From assembly GCF_003573695.1 (NCBI RefSeq), contig NW_020621603.1:19455116-19519115 (forward strand): a DNA stretch of 64,000 bases. Reading direction: 5' to 3'. Positions 33,069 through 45,760 of this stretch are shown here, in pieces. The DNA comes from Papaver somniferum (taxonomy: Eukaryota > Streptophyta > Magnoliopsida > Ranunculales > Papaveraceae). Each line of letters begins with the position of its first letter. The first letter of the stretch is position 1. The translations under genes and the position numbers were made by a program. The notes under the pieces were generated by a model that saw nothing but the letters and a program-made list of their open reading frames with translations, was not told the origin of the DNA and did no database searches.

Positions 33069-36030
33069 CTAGCATAAACAATTAAATAAATAATTACTTA
33101 AAAATTTCCCAATGGGTTGACTCCCATGGAACAAAGATCCACTAGTATACAACAACAAAAATCCAAACAGTTTCAGTCTCGATAAAATGGTTTCACTCAA
33201 TTTAAAAATATTACCAGATTTTATATTCTCAAGTTCAACAGCCTCATGAGGGAAAACTTCTTTGACATAATAAGGACATGTCCGACGAGATCTCAATTTA
33301 CCCGGAAAAAATGCTACCTAGAATTATACAAGAGAACATTTTTTCCATGTTCAGATGACTTATATACGACTAATCCACTTATCATGAAAAAATCTAGTTT
33401 TATCTTTGTAAAGCTTTGCATTATGCATCATTCCTAATCTCTTCCAACTCATTGAGCTGAAGCTTAAAATGATTCCCAGTTGTAGACAAATCAACATTAA
33501 AAGTATTGATAGCCCGATGGGACTTATGTTCTAATTCAATAAGTGAACGATACTCCTTTCTATAAACAAGTCTATACGGTGAAATTCCGACGTGTGTGTT
33601 ATAAGCAATTCAGTAAGCCCAAAGTGCATCCAATAATCTTGTAGACCAATCCTTATGATTATGATTCACCGTTTTCTCTAGTATTTGCTTAATTTGTTGG
33701 TTAGAAACTTCGACTTAACCACAAGTCTTGGGGTGATATGGTGTAGAGACTCTAATCGAGTATTTACTTAAAGTGTTTTAAAAGATCTATTGCAAAATGT
33801 GACCCTCCATCACCAATAATGGCTCTAGGGGTACCAAATCTAGAAAATATGTATTCTCTAACGAACTTGATCACGATGTTGCAATCATTCGTCTTGGTAG
33901 GTATAGCCTTTACCCATTTAGATACATAATCAATCGCTAACAAGATGTATATATTGTCGTTAGAAGTAGGGAAAGGTATGATGAAATTTATTCCCCAGAC
34001 GCTAAATATTTCTACTATCAATATGGATTTCAACGATATTATATTGCGTCGAGTACCCCTTCCCAACTTTGGCACCTGACAGAACTTCGTCAAAACTCAT
34101 GAGAATCATGAAACAAAGTAGACCAATAAAAACCACAGTGCATAATTTTGGTAGAAGTTTTCTTAGAGCTAAAATGATCACCACAAGCATATCATCAATG
34201 GCAAAAAATGATAACGCTCATAATTTCATCACTAGGCACATGTCTGCGAATAATCTGATTGGGACAACAATTAAACAAATATGGATCATTCCCCAAAAAA
34301 ATGTTAAACGTCGGCTAAAAATTTAGTTATATATGGTTTTGACCATTGTTCAGGAAGTTGATCAATATCAAGATAATTAACAATATAAGCGAACCAAGGT
34401 AAGTGAAAAATAACAAACAATTATCCATCGGGAAACGATTCATGCAAAGGAAAGACATCATTAGAAGACTCTGAAATAATCCTAGGAAGATGATCTACCA
34501 CTACGTTCTCGGAGTCGTTCTTGTCCCGATTATCAAAGTTAAATTCCCATAGCAATAATATCCATATGATCAAGCTAGGTTTAATATCCTTATTAGAATA
34601 TCATAATCTTACACCCTAAAAGATATGGTCTGAACTTTTCTAAAGAAAATACCATCGACAAAAGTTCTTTTTCAGTTGCAGTGTTATAATTACAGTGCAT
34701 CATTCAGAGTCTTCTTACTAGCATAGTAAAGGACGTGTTGTGCTCTATCCTTACGCTTTCCTAAAATAACTCCAATGAAAGACTCGAATTTGGCGGTTGC
34801 ATAACAGGGGAAGCAGTTAGCATTAATTTCAGCTTCTCAAAAGCTGCAATACAAGTATCATCAAAAGCAACGTCCTTACGAAGTAAATTGCATAAAGGAC
34901 GTGAGATCTTACTAAAATCTTTAATAAAATGACGATAAAAACCTGCATGACCTAAGAATGATCTAACTTCCTTGACAGTACGTGGAAGTTTCAACTTATA
35001 AATCAAATCAACGCTAGCCTTGTTTACTTCTATTCCCTTGGACGACACAATATGACCTAACACAATTCCTGGTTTACTATGAAGTTTTTTGTATTTATCC
35101 CAATTCAACACAAGATTTTTCTCCTTGCATCTCACTAAGATAATAGTGCGATGATGGAGACATTCATCAAAAGACGAACCAAAAACAGAAAAATTATCCA
35201 TGAAAACTTCTATAAACCTTTCTACCATGTGCAGAAATATGCTCAACATACAACGCTGAAAAGTAGCTACAGAACCCAAAAGGCATGCATGTATATGCAA
35301 ATGTACCAAATAGACAAGTAAAATTAGTTTTCACTTGTTCTTCAGGGGCAATAGAAATTTGGTTATATCTGGAGAAACCATCTAAGAAATAATAGCGGTT
35401 ATGTCCGGAAAACCTCTCAAGCATTTGGTTGGTGAATGGAAGAGGAAAATGATCTTTCCTCGTGACCTTGTTTAATTTCCTATAATCAATACATACACGC
35501 CACCCGTTGGTATTCCGAGTAGGTATCAATTCATTACATTCATTTTTGACTACGATGACTCTTGATTTCTTGGGTACAAATTCAACGGGGCTGAGCCAAG
35601 TAATATCAGATATCAGGTAAATGATTTATCCTACGTTGGGATTTATCCTACGTTGGGCTGAGCCAAGTAATATCAAATTCAACCTGCATATAATAGTTTC
35701 AGAACTTTTCTCTTACAACCTCTTCATGTTAGGATTTATCCTACGTTGCATCTCTCTAGATATTTTACATCTTCTTCAAAGTAAATCTGATGCATGCAAT
35801 CACTAGGACTAATACATTTTAAATATGCAATGGACAAACCTATAATTGTTTTATGTTCTCTAAGGACATTTATCAATGTTTCTTCATGTTCTAGTGTGAG
35901 ATTAGTGGTAATAATAACAGGTAAAGTGTTTTCAGATCCTAAGTAAACATACTTTAGAGTATCGGGCAACGGCTTAAGGGTCAATGTGGGATCTTTATTG
36001 ACATATGTAACTAGTCGAGACTCGGGCTTC
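33069..36030 (-). pseudogene. Athila-type pol remnant
   Basis: Reading from 36030 downwards: a region before RT (LKYVYLGSENTLPVIITT), RT fingers (RVCIDYRKLNKVTRKDHF), the palm, with the catalytic box changed to FMDN (second Asp codon now Asn at 35193-35195), and the thumb (VRSFLGHAGFYRHFIKDFS). RNase H is largely unreadable. Integrase core is at 34093-33764 (AIDYVSKWVKA, IIGDGGSHF), then the C-terminal part, ending near 33069-33296 with FPHEAVELENIKSGNIFK. Frameshifts, stops and short internal repeats are frequent. No LTR was found on either side, so this is a truncated old copy, opposite in orientation to TE-D. Confidence 0.85.
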
Positions 36031-36039
36031 TGACCCTAA

Positions 36040-36941
36040 TAAAGTTCCACGCATCACTTCGAGACCAAAAGAGACAGTTTTGGAAAATAATAAAAAGGAG
36101 ATAGTTCATGTTAGTGAACCAGGGATAAATGATGAAGATGAATCAGAAATGAAAATTACTTTAATTGGAAAGATCACCATGAAAGGGAGAATGTCTGATA
36201 AGACTGTTGAAAAACATCTCAAGTTCACTTGGGACTTTATACAAGAAGAAGAAGTCAAGGTTTTTGAATTGGACAAAAATATCATGATCTTTAATTTTGA
36301 AATTTGGGTTATTCTGAACAAGGTGTTTCAAGAGTTTCCATGGAGTATTGATGGACATATGCTGGTGGTACATGGCTACTATCCCTCAATAATTTATAAG
36401 GAGATGGACTGGGAAACTCACGACTTTTGGATTCATATGAAGAAGCTACTCCAGAACACATGAATCAACAAGCAATTCATGATATGGGTAAGGTCATGGG
36501 GTAGTTACAACAATTGAACCTGATATTGTCCCTCCTAAATCAGGATACCACTTCAGGGTTTGTATGAAAATTAATTTATCTACGCCTTTATATAGAGGAG
36601 CACTGGCAGCCACCAAAGCTGGATTAACAAGATGGATTTGATTTTTCTAGGAAAAACAACCTCATAAGATCTGTAGAGATTGTTGTGTTATCAATCATTC
36701 AAAGAAAGATCGTGAAGATGTAGCTGCTAAACTGGTGGATCTGCATAATGAGCCATTGTACTTTGGAAAAAAAGGAAGCAATAACAAAACTTCAGGTGCT
36801 GTGAGTAGGAATTCCATTCTTAAGGTAAAAATTACTCCAAGAAAAGCTATCAAGCCAACAATATTCATACCTCCAGATGATGGTGTCTTGATTGCTAAGT
36901 TTGATGTCAACAAGGAAGAAGGTACGAAGTCGGTTAAATAG
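36040..36941 (+). pseudogene. LINE ORF1 remnant
   Basis: The first part (to 36463) contains PWSIDGHMLVVHGY, the core of the DUF4283-type region found in plant L1 ORF1 proteins. After a frameshift the remains of a zinc knuckle appear (CRDCCVINHSKKDRE), then a basic tail to 36941. ORF1 proteins bind element RNA. The 5' boundary with the Athila remnant is somewhere in 36.00-36.05 kb; no ATG could be assigned. Confidence 0.7.
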
Positions 36942-37291
36942 GACGAATTAGGAAATGGTGCTAGGTTGGGAAAGAGGCTAAAGGTATGCTAATTACAACA
37001 ATGATCAAAGAACTTCTGATTCCAATCAATTGATTGATACCTTCCAAGAATATGTACCACTGAATATGAACACAAATGGGCAAAATCAAGTTTTTGAAGT
37101 GATTAATAAAACTGCTAAGCCAGGAGGAGGAAATCAGGTAATAGTTTTTCTACTCTTTGATTTTTACATTTACCAAAATTCCCATAACCTTTCTATTTCC
37201 TGTGTTGTATGCTTCAGTTCCTTTTTAACTTCAATTTTCCCATATCCAGATAGAGACCGTGTTAGTTTAGACTATCCTAATTTTAATAAAA

Positions 37292-38045
37292 ATGAAAATT
37301 TTAGCATGGAATGTTTGTGGTTTTGGTAACAAGGACATTATTCCATCTCCAATCTCTCATAAGAGCTCATGATCCCGATATCATATTATTGTCAGAAAAT
37401 AAAAATCAACTAAAAAGAATGCAATTCTCAACACCTAGATATAAATTCCCTAATATATTTTTTCATAATCCTATTGGATTACCTGGTGGTCTCCGTCTCA
37501 TGTGGAAAAATGGGGTTGTTTTAGATATCATTATCACCAAGTATAATATCATAATTTCCCAGTGAAGCTAGATTCTAAGAATGATGTTTCTCTTATTACT
37601 TTTATGTATGGTGCTCTTAATGAGAATGATAGTAATATGCAATGGTCATATTTAGGTGATATTAGAAACTCTCACCCTATTAGTTAGGTCTTGATAGGTG
37701 ATTTAAATTTTATTATTTCTTTGGATGAGAAGGATGGTGGTAACATCCCCTCTCAATCCGACCTAGACTATTATAATGCCCTTCTGTATTATAGAGGTCT
37801 ACATTACATGCATTATATTGGTGATCCATATACTTGGACTGGTAGAAGAAGTGGAGAAGAAATGATTCTAGAAAGGTTAGATAGAGTTTCTGTTAGTCTG
37901 GATTGGCATGACAATTATAATGACGTTATCGTGTATCATTTAGCTACTCTAGGTAGTGACCACTGCAGCATTAGAATTAACTCTTATGTTGATTTAATTA
38001 GAATAACTCTTATGCTAATTTCAAGGGAAAAAATCGAAAACTGAC
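37292..38045 (+). pseudogene. LINE endonuclease remnant
   Basis: The ATG at 37292 starts MKILAWNVCGFGN, the usual beginning of the AP-endonuclease domain in plant L1 ORF2. A frameshift follows directly, the next frame carrying DPDIILLSE (catalytic Glu position). The second half, 37691-38044, has IGDLNFI, YTWTGRR and LDRVSVS, ending at the SDH motif (LGSDHCSI). The reverse transcriptase that should follow is missing; sequence changes to an unrelated repeat array at about 38045. The fragment lacks the 3' half, which is unusual because L1 copies are normally 5'-truncated. Confidence 0.8.
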
Positions 38046-38049
38046 TACA

Positions 38050-38610
38050 TATTCGTTATGCAGCCTCCAAAAAAGATGCATAAAATAATATGCGCGTACA
38101 CGACAAAAGATGCATAACACGTTATGCAACTATATATTTGTTCATGCATATATTATTTGGTTTATACAGCCACTAAAACTTTGTATATGCGTGAATCCAA
38201 CAGAAAAAACAGACGCATAACAAATTATGCAACTATTTTCTCGATTGCATAACAAGTTATGCATCTATAAAAGGTTATGTGGCCATTGTTTTGGTTGATT
38301 TTAGTGCGTACAGATAAAATTGATGCATAATGCATTATGCAGCCATATTTTCGGATGCATAACAGGTTATGCATCCATTTCCACGACTGCATAACATGTT
38401 ATGCAGATATTATTCTAGGTGCATGACAAGTTATGCAGTCTTTGTTTTTGTTGGTTTCAACAATAACAAACAAGTTGATGCATAAAGTGTTATGCAAACA
38501 TTTTCTGGACTGCATAACAAGTTATACAACAACTTTTCAAGCTGCATAACAGGTTATGCATCTATTTTCATAGCTTCATAACAGGTTATACATCCATTTT
38601 CGTAGTTGTT
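38050..38610. repeat. Array of quasi-palindromes
   Basis: A dozen or so imperfect copies of a palindromic core such as TGCATAACAGGTTATGCA, spaced mostly at 35-45 bp with variable linkers that are often T-rich. The cores vary at the central two bases while both half-sites are kept. Confidence 0.8.
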
Positions 38611-38867
38611 AAGAAGTCCAAGAAAAACTTTCTTTTCATTCTAATGAAATGGTCTATGCACGAAGGAAGACAAGCATCTTACAAGAGGAATAGCTTCACT
38701 TGCTGCAAGTGCTAAAATATCAACGCAGGAGACAGTTAACGGGCACTCTCGTTTTACATCAGCCTTTATACCGTCTATGAGTTCATATCATCTAACTGAA
38801 TTTTTGTTGGGGAGTGCATTCTTATCCCCCTTGAATGTGTATGTATCATCAAGGAATATTTATGCAT
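38611..38867. other. Short spacer, nothing recognised
   Basis: Sequence between the palindrome array and the TE-D target duplication. No gene. Confidence 0.4.
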
Positions 38868-38872
38868 CACAT

Positions 38873-40416
38873 TGATAAGTGCATAATTCATATGATTTTA
38901 GTGTCCATTCCATACTTGTTTTAGCTATTATTCTTGCATATTTTCGTATTATTACTCTTGTTTTCTCTTATTGTCCTCTATTAGGTGAATCATCCAAAAA
39001 GGAGCTACAAAATGCTGAAAAAAGCTATAAAGAGAAGTATTCCAAGTATCCAAGTTCCAAAGTCCAAGAGAAGTGGAAGAAATGCGACGAAAAGGAGCAA
39101 AACGAGAAGGGACAAAGTCCGATCTTAACTCATTCAAATTAAGGATTTCTCATCATCCTCTTGAAGAGAATTGAAAGATAAAAAGAATGCAAAAAGAATG
39201 AGGTCATTCTGAGTTCGGATGAAGAAGTTATGGCAAAACAAGCTTTTATTGAATACTAAGACAATGAAGTCCGCGAACTGGGTTCGCATACCGGGTTCGC
39301 AGACTTAATTCCGAAAATTTCTGCTGGAATTTGAAGTTTGCGGACTGGGTTCGCGAACTAAGGTAGTAGGAAACATGTATTTACACTTTGGAAGGCCTAA
39401 GGGCACGTTTGGAGTCGTTAGGTCATATTTTTGGGTCTCCTAAATCAAACTAAATACGTGAAGGCCAAGCAATGTAAACCTATAAAAAGTTATTAGGTTA
39501 TGTGAAACGATATCATATCATTAGGTCACGAAATTTTTAGGGTTTGGAGAGAAGAAACATCATACGGAGCGATTATCAATCGTAACGTTATCTCTTTACT
39601 TTTCTCATATGTATATCATGGATGTTTCTACATCCATGAGTAGCTAAACACTTATTGATTGGGGATGAATTCTAAGCTGTAAACAAGATTTGAGTTATTA
39701 TATTAATCTACTTTGAAGTTCTTCATATGATTATCGTTTGTTTATATTATAACGAATATTTATGATTGATTGATAGATTGTTTAGGTGGCCAACTAAATT
39801 GATTTGTTGATTCAATTTATTTCTAGTATTGAGTTAAAAGATAAGTAATCGTCGAATAACCTTTACACAAGTAGAGAACACAAAACCTTGCAGAGGGATT
39901 CTGTGGAGCGATTGTGGGTATAAACAACACTAAAAAGTGGACCTTGAGCTAAGAGTCTAACTATTAGGATCAACATATAAATTCTCAAAAGATACAACAT
40001 TCGACCAAATTACACCTTGAGTGAGCTACTACTAGGTGGTTAGGAGAATAGAATCTGGTATTGGAGAGCTTCCGTACTCAGTGATAAAAGGAATTTAGGG
40101 AACAACACTGAGCTAGCTGTTATTCCACGGTTGGTGATAATCTATGATTAATGACGAGTCGGCAATTATAATAACTCATTGACGGTTTATTAACGAAGAA
40201 GGATTCCTCGATCATATCTCTCTCTATTGATTACAATACAATTTTATTTCCTTTGATTATTTATTTTGTTCACAATCTAAAACAAAACCCCCCTTTGTGA
40301 CACTTTGACAACTAAAACTCACTGCTCTTCCTGGGAACGATTGTTACTTCCATTATATTACCAGTTAATTTTGTGGAATTAAGATTATTAATTTTTTGAG
40401 CCTACGACACGCATCA
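38873..40416 (+). repeat. 5' LTR of TE-D
   Basis: 1544 bp with a TATA box at 39481-39488 (TATAAAAA). Compared with the 3' LTR it has a deletion of about 12 bp near 39105 and a few substitutions. Confidence 0.93.
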
Positions 40417-40421
40417 AATTT

Positions 40422-40439
40422 TGGCGCCGTTGCCGGGGA
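40422..40439 (+). other. Primer binding site of TE-D
   Basis: TGGCGCCGTTGCCGGGGA, five bases after the LTR end, is the well-known Athila-lineage primer site. Confidence 0.9.
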
Positions 40440-40524
40440 ATACCAGAGTTGCGGAATACAAACCCGTAAAGGAACGGTATTACAAGCACGTCAGCAAACG
40501 CAACCAGAACCCTCTATAGAAGAG

Positions 40525-42006
40525 ATGGTTAATACTGACGACGAGATAGATCCTCCACCTCCTCCTCCTCCGGAGAGGAAACTGCGAGAGTTGACATCCC
40601 CATGCTTAGATTCGCAACCACTGTGTATTACAATCACTAACCTAGTGAAGCTGAAATTGAATGTTCTTCACCATCTACCAAAGTTCAAGGGACTTCCAGG
40701 AGAAGATCCGAATCGTCATCTTCGGAAATTTCAACAGAAGATGACGAGTCTTAGTCAAAGTACTGAAAACAGTGATACAACATCGTTGCAAGCTTTTCAA
40801 TTCTCTTTAATATATTTGGCGGAAGAATGGTCGTATTACCTTCCTCCAGGGAGTATTACAACATGGAATGAGATGAAAAAGCTATTTTTAGAGAAATATT
40901 TTTCTACTTCAAAAGCAGCCTCTGTTCGTAAGGATATTAGTGGTGTTCTTCAGATTACTGGGGAGTCTCTTTATGAATATTGGGATAGGTACAAAAAGTT
41001 GGTGGCAAGTTGCCCTCACGACAACATATCACCAACACTCATCATTAAATATTTCTACGAAGGATTACTTCCAGAGCAACGAAATTTGATTGATGCGGCT
41101 GCTGGTGGTTCACTTACTGAAAAGACAATCTCGCAGGAAACCAGTTTGATTGAGAGCATGGCTTCAAATGCTCAACAATTTTATACCAGAAATGACTCAA
41201 ATGTCAAAAGAGTTAGCAATATGGAGGAAACTTCACAGTCAGAGCAGCGGATAAACAATATAGAGAAGGTAGTACAAAGGATGTCAGCAGTGATTATTCC
41301 ATCATACGAAAAGGAAGCCGAGGTAAATGCTTTATTCCCTAATCAGAGGCCAAGGTATGATCCATACTCAAATACTTATAATCCTGGTTGTAAAGATCAT
41401 CCTAATTTCAGTTATGCTAACAAGCAAGCTGCTGCCCCTAACCCATATGCAAGACAAGGTGGTTTTCAACAACATTTACAACAACATAAAGAGCAGGATT
41501 CCTCTATTGATGATAAACTGAGTCCTATGATGCAAGGTATTACCTCTTTGTTCCAACAAAGTCACCAGAAAACTGATCAATTCATGTAGAAAACTGACCA
41601 GTTCATACAAAAAGCAGATCAAAATCAGTTGAAAACTGATAACGCTATTAGAGATTTGCAAACTCAAATGGGGAAAATGACGACATATATGAATAAAATG
41701 AAAGCGCAAGATTCAAAAAAGTTGCCATCACAACCTTTTGTGAACCCAAGAGAGCACGTTAATGCAGTAACTCTAAGAAGTGGGAGACAAACTGAAGAGC
41801 CACATCAACAAAAAGAGGTTAGTAACGGCATCAAAAAGGAAGTAGATGAGGAAACCGTACCAAAAGAAAATCCAACCTCAAACGGCCAACCTAAGGACAC
41901 GGTTCCCACTTTAGTTTTACCATACCACCTCCTTTCCCTAGTCGTTTTTCCAAGTCGAAGAAGTAAGCTCAAGATAAGGATATCATGGATATTTTCAGCA
42001 AGATGA
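40525..42006 (+). pseudogene. TE-D gag
   Basis: I take the start as ATG at 40525 (MVNTDDEIDPPPPPPPERK); the frame is open further upstream but there it would translate the primer site. The gag domain runs from about residue 40 to 190 (HHLPKFKGLPGEDPNRHLRK, GSITTWNEMKKLFLEKYF, LVASCPHDNIS). A proline- and glutamine-rich part follows. A TAG at 41587-41589 interrupts the frame in a repeat (FMxKTDQFIQK, where a neighbouring copy has CAG/CAA-type codons), after which the same frame continues to 42006. Role: particle protein. Confidence 0.85.
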
Positions 42007-42500
42007 TCATCAACATTCCATTTATTGAGGCCATCAGAACCGTACCCAGGTATGCCAAGGTTTTGAAGGATTTGTGTACAAGGAAGGATGGATTGATTGC
42101 TAATGAGATTACTCAGGTGGACGAAAGTGCTACAACTATGTTACTAAAGAAGATGCCTACGAAGTGTGAAGATCCTGGAGGTTTCACGGTACCCGTTACC
42201 ATTGGTAACCGAAGATTCGAGTGTGCTTTGCTTGATTTGGGAGCTTCCATAAGTGTTATGTCAGCCGATGTTTATGATTCTTTGAACCTTGGACCTTTGA
42301 AAGAACCAAAGATTACTATTCAATTGGCTAACAAGTCCAATATATATCCTAAGGGAGTCGCGGAGGACGTGTTAGTTCAAGTGAATCAGTTAATCTTTCC
42401 GGTTGATTTCTACATTGTGGATATGCATAATGGAGGTAATTGTTCATCTACTTCGTTACTTCTTGGGAGACCGTTCATGAAGACTGCAAGACGAAGATTG
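41985..42500 (+). pseudogene. TE-D protease
   Basis: In another frame from gag. Contains TVPVTIGNRRFECALLDLGA: the active site is DLGAS (42234-42248), the form usual in Athila proteases. LLLGRPFMKTA marks the second landmark. A frameshift near 42,480 moves the reading to the next frame, which carries on into pol. Confidence 0.8.
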
Positions 42501-44404
42501 ATGTTGATAGTGGTGCACTCACTATGGAATTTGATAAGGAGAGCATACGGTTCAATATTTTCAAAACCATGCGCTATCCTAGTGATATTCACTCAGCTTT
42601 CTCAATTGATGTTATTGGTTCGTTAGCGAAACAAATATTTGATTTGAATAATGAAGATGAACTTGGAGTTGTGCTACGGAATAACATTGATTTGGACGTT
42701 CACGGGCAACCGAACCTGGACGTTGACTTAGCCAAAGAGCTAGTAGAGATGTGTGGTGCTTTAACAACACTACAAGAAGCAAAAAAGGGTAATATTTCTT
42801 ATATTTCTTTACCCATAACTAATGAGGTTCCTTTACCTTCTATTGTGCAGGCACCGAAACTAGAATTGAATCTGCTTCCATACCACCTAAAGTATGTGTA
42901 CTTGGGTGATAAAGAAGAACTTCCGGTGATTATTGCAAAGAACCTCACCCCAATACAAGAAGAACGTCTACTTAGGGTTCTGAAAGAGCACAAAACGGCT
43001 ATTGGTTGGACAATTGCTGACATTAAAGGCATTAGTTCATCCATGTGCATGCATAGAATCCTAATGGAAGATGATTTTAAGCCTGTACATGATGCTCAGC
43101 ATAGGCTTAACCCCCCAATGATGGAGGTCGTGAAGAAAGAGATCCTCAAATTACTAAGTGTAGGGGTGATTTACCCAATTTCTGACAGCAAATAGGTTAG
43201 CCCGGTACAGGTTGTACCTAAGAAAGCAAGTGTCACTGTTGTTAGAAATCAAGATGATGAACTTGTTCCTACAAGAGTTCAAAAAATATGGAGAGTGTGC
43301 ATAGACTACAAAAATCTTAATGCCACAACCCGAAAGGATCACTTTCCTTTGCCTTTCATTGATCAGATGTTGGAGAGGTTAGCGGGACACTCACATTATT
43401 GCTTTTTGGACGGTTATTCGGGCTACAATAAGATTGTTATTGCATCATAAGATCAAGAGAAGACTACTTTCACTTGTCCTTTTGGTATGTTTGCCTATAC
43501 ATGGATGTCGTTTGGTCTTTGCAATGTGCCTGCCACTTTTCAGAGGTGTATGGTTAGTATATTTTCTGACTATGTGGAGCGCATCATTAAGGTATTTATG
43601 GATGATTTTAGTGTTTATGGTGATTCATTTGATATTTGTTTAGAAAATCTTAAACTTGTGCTTAAAAGATGCATAAACACTAATCTTGTTCTTAATTGGG
43701 AGAAATGTCACTTTATGGTAAAACATGACATAGTGCTCGGTCACATTGTGTCCTCTCGAGGGCTCGAAGTTGACAAAGCAAAGATAGAATTAATAAGAAA
43801 CTTACAATACCCAACTTAGGTGAGGGAAATTCGTTCTTTTCTTGGTCATGCAGGTTTTTACAGGCGGTTTATCAAGGATTTCTCCAAAATCTCAATGACG
43901 ATGTGCAAATTATTGCAAAAAGAGGTTATTTTTGACTTCAACAAGGATTGCAAGGATGCCTTTGATAAATTGAAAGAATTGTTGACAATTACACCAATTA
44001 TTAAGTCACCGGATTGGAGTTTGCCATTTGAATTAATGGGTGATGCAAGTGACTATGCAGTTGGAGCCGTTTTGGGTTAAAGAGTAGACAAGCTGTCTCA
44101 TGTGATTTATTATGCATCTAGGACCCTAAACGATGCACAAATCAGCTATTCCACCACCGAGAAATAATTTTTGGCTATAGTGTTTGCACTAGAAAAATTT
44201 AGATCTTACTTGGTGGGTTCAAAAGTGGTTGTATATTCTGATGATTCAGCACTTAGGTACCTACTAAAGAAGAAAGAAGCTAAGCCAAGACTGATACGGT
44301 GGATTCTACTATTACAAGAATTTGATTATGAAATAAAGGATAAAAAAGGTGTTGAAAATACTGTTGCGGATCATCTTAGGATACTTGTTGTTTCCGAAGA
44401 ATAA
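42501..44404 (+). pseudogene. TE-D reverse transcriptase and RNase H
   Basis: After the frameshift the frame opens to 43195 (LKYVYLGDKEELPVIIAKN). Fingers: WRVCIDYKNLNATTRKDHFP. Palm: intact FMDD at 43595-43606. Thumb: REIRSFLGHAGFYRRFIKDF. RNase H: ELMGDASDYAVGAVLG (first Asp), the Glu-bearing motif now broken by a stop ([17 protein letters not shown]), and [20 protein letters not shown]. In-frame stops lie at 43193, 43447, 43817, 44078 and 44165. Frame and spacing are otherwise well kept, so decay is mostly by point mutation. Confidence 0.9.
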
Positions 44405-44419
44405 CTTCCTTTACAAGAT

Positions 44420-45760
44420 CGTTTTCCAGACGAACAACTTTTCTCAATTGAAAGATTCAACACCTTGCTACGCAGATATAGTGAACTACTTGGTTACAAG
44501 ACAAGTACCTAGTACAGTGTCTAATTTTCAAAAGCTTAAGCTTAAGAAAATAACCAAGCAGTATGTGTGGGATGATCCCTACTTGTGGAAATACGGTTCT
44601 GATCAAATCATCTGCAGGTGCGTACCTAATTCTGAATTTCAATCTATTCTTAATTTTTGTCATACTTATGCATGTGGTGGTCACTTTGGTTCCAAACGTA
44701 CCGCTTCCAAAGTACTTGAAAGTGGCTTTTATTGGCCTACCTTATTTGAGGATGCATATATTTTTTGCAAATCTTGCGATAGATGTCAACGAACTGGAAA
44801 TCTAGGTGATTGAAATCAAATGCCACTCAATCCTATTCTCACTGTATAGATTTTTGATGTGTGGGGTATAGACTTTATGGTTCCTTTTGTCACGTCTTAT
44901 GGAAAATTTTATATACTTCTTGTTGTGGATTATGTTTCGAAATGAGTGGAAGCTAAAGCCACCCCTACTAATGATTCTCAAGTTGTTTGTGAGTTTGTGA
45001 AGGAATATATTTTCTCTAGACATGGTATACCAAGAGTGGTTATCAGTGATGGAGGTTCGCATTTTCAGAAATCCTTCCATGCTCTACTCAAGAGTACAAA
45101 ATAACGCACAAGGTTGGTACGCCGTATCACCCACAAACTAGTGGGAAAGCCGAAATCTTAAACCGTGAGATTAAATCCATTCTTGAGAAAACCGTAAACA
45201 CTACACAGAAAGATTGGAGTTATAGGCTTAATGATGCATTATGGGCATATAGAACGGCGTACAAAACACCGATTGGTATGTCTCCATATCGGTTGGTTTA
45301 TGGCAAAGCTTGTCATCTTCCGGTTGAACTTGAACACAAGGCATATTGGGCGATAAAGATGTGCAACATGGATTATGACAATGCGGGGAAACAAAGGAAG
45401 CTACAACTTAACGAGCTAGAGGAGATACGTAATGATGCATACGAAAGTTCTCGTATATACAAGGAAAAGACGAAGCTTTTCCATGAAAAAATGATTTCTC
45501 GAAAGAATTTTGTTGTGGGACAAAAAGTTCTTTTATTTAATTCTCGTCTTAAACTGTTTCCTGAGAAGCTAAGATCCAGATGGATTGGACCGTTTGTTGT
45601 TACTAATGTTTTCTCTTATGGTGCAGTTGAAATTTCTATTCTTAGAGATGGAACAAATTTAAAGGTGAATGGCCATAGATTGAAGCCATATTATGAAAGC
45701 ATTTCTTATGTGAACATGGAAGAAATTGAGTTTCATGATCTACTTCCTCTGGAAAAGTAG
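44420..45760 (+). pseudogene. TE-D integrase
   Basis: Zinc-binding part: HTYACGGHFGSKRTASK and CKSCDRCQRTG. Core: [11 protein letters not shown] (first Asp), [14 protein letters not shown] (second Asp), [15 protein letters not shown] (Glu). Stops near 44848 and 44943 and a frameshift near 45100 break the core. The last 160 codons (45278-45760) are open: [20 protein letters not shown], then the C-terminal region [20 protein letters not shown] and the end LLPLEK. Confidence 0.88.

Noticed and set aside
38050..38610. CRISPR array
   Set aside because: Repeats are palindromic and spaced but imperfect, spacers vary in length and are T-rich, and the DNA is clearly plant nuclear.
40396..40524. Extended start of the TE-D gag frame
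   Set aside because: It begins at a TTG inside the LTR and would translate the primer binding site. The first good ATG is 40525.
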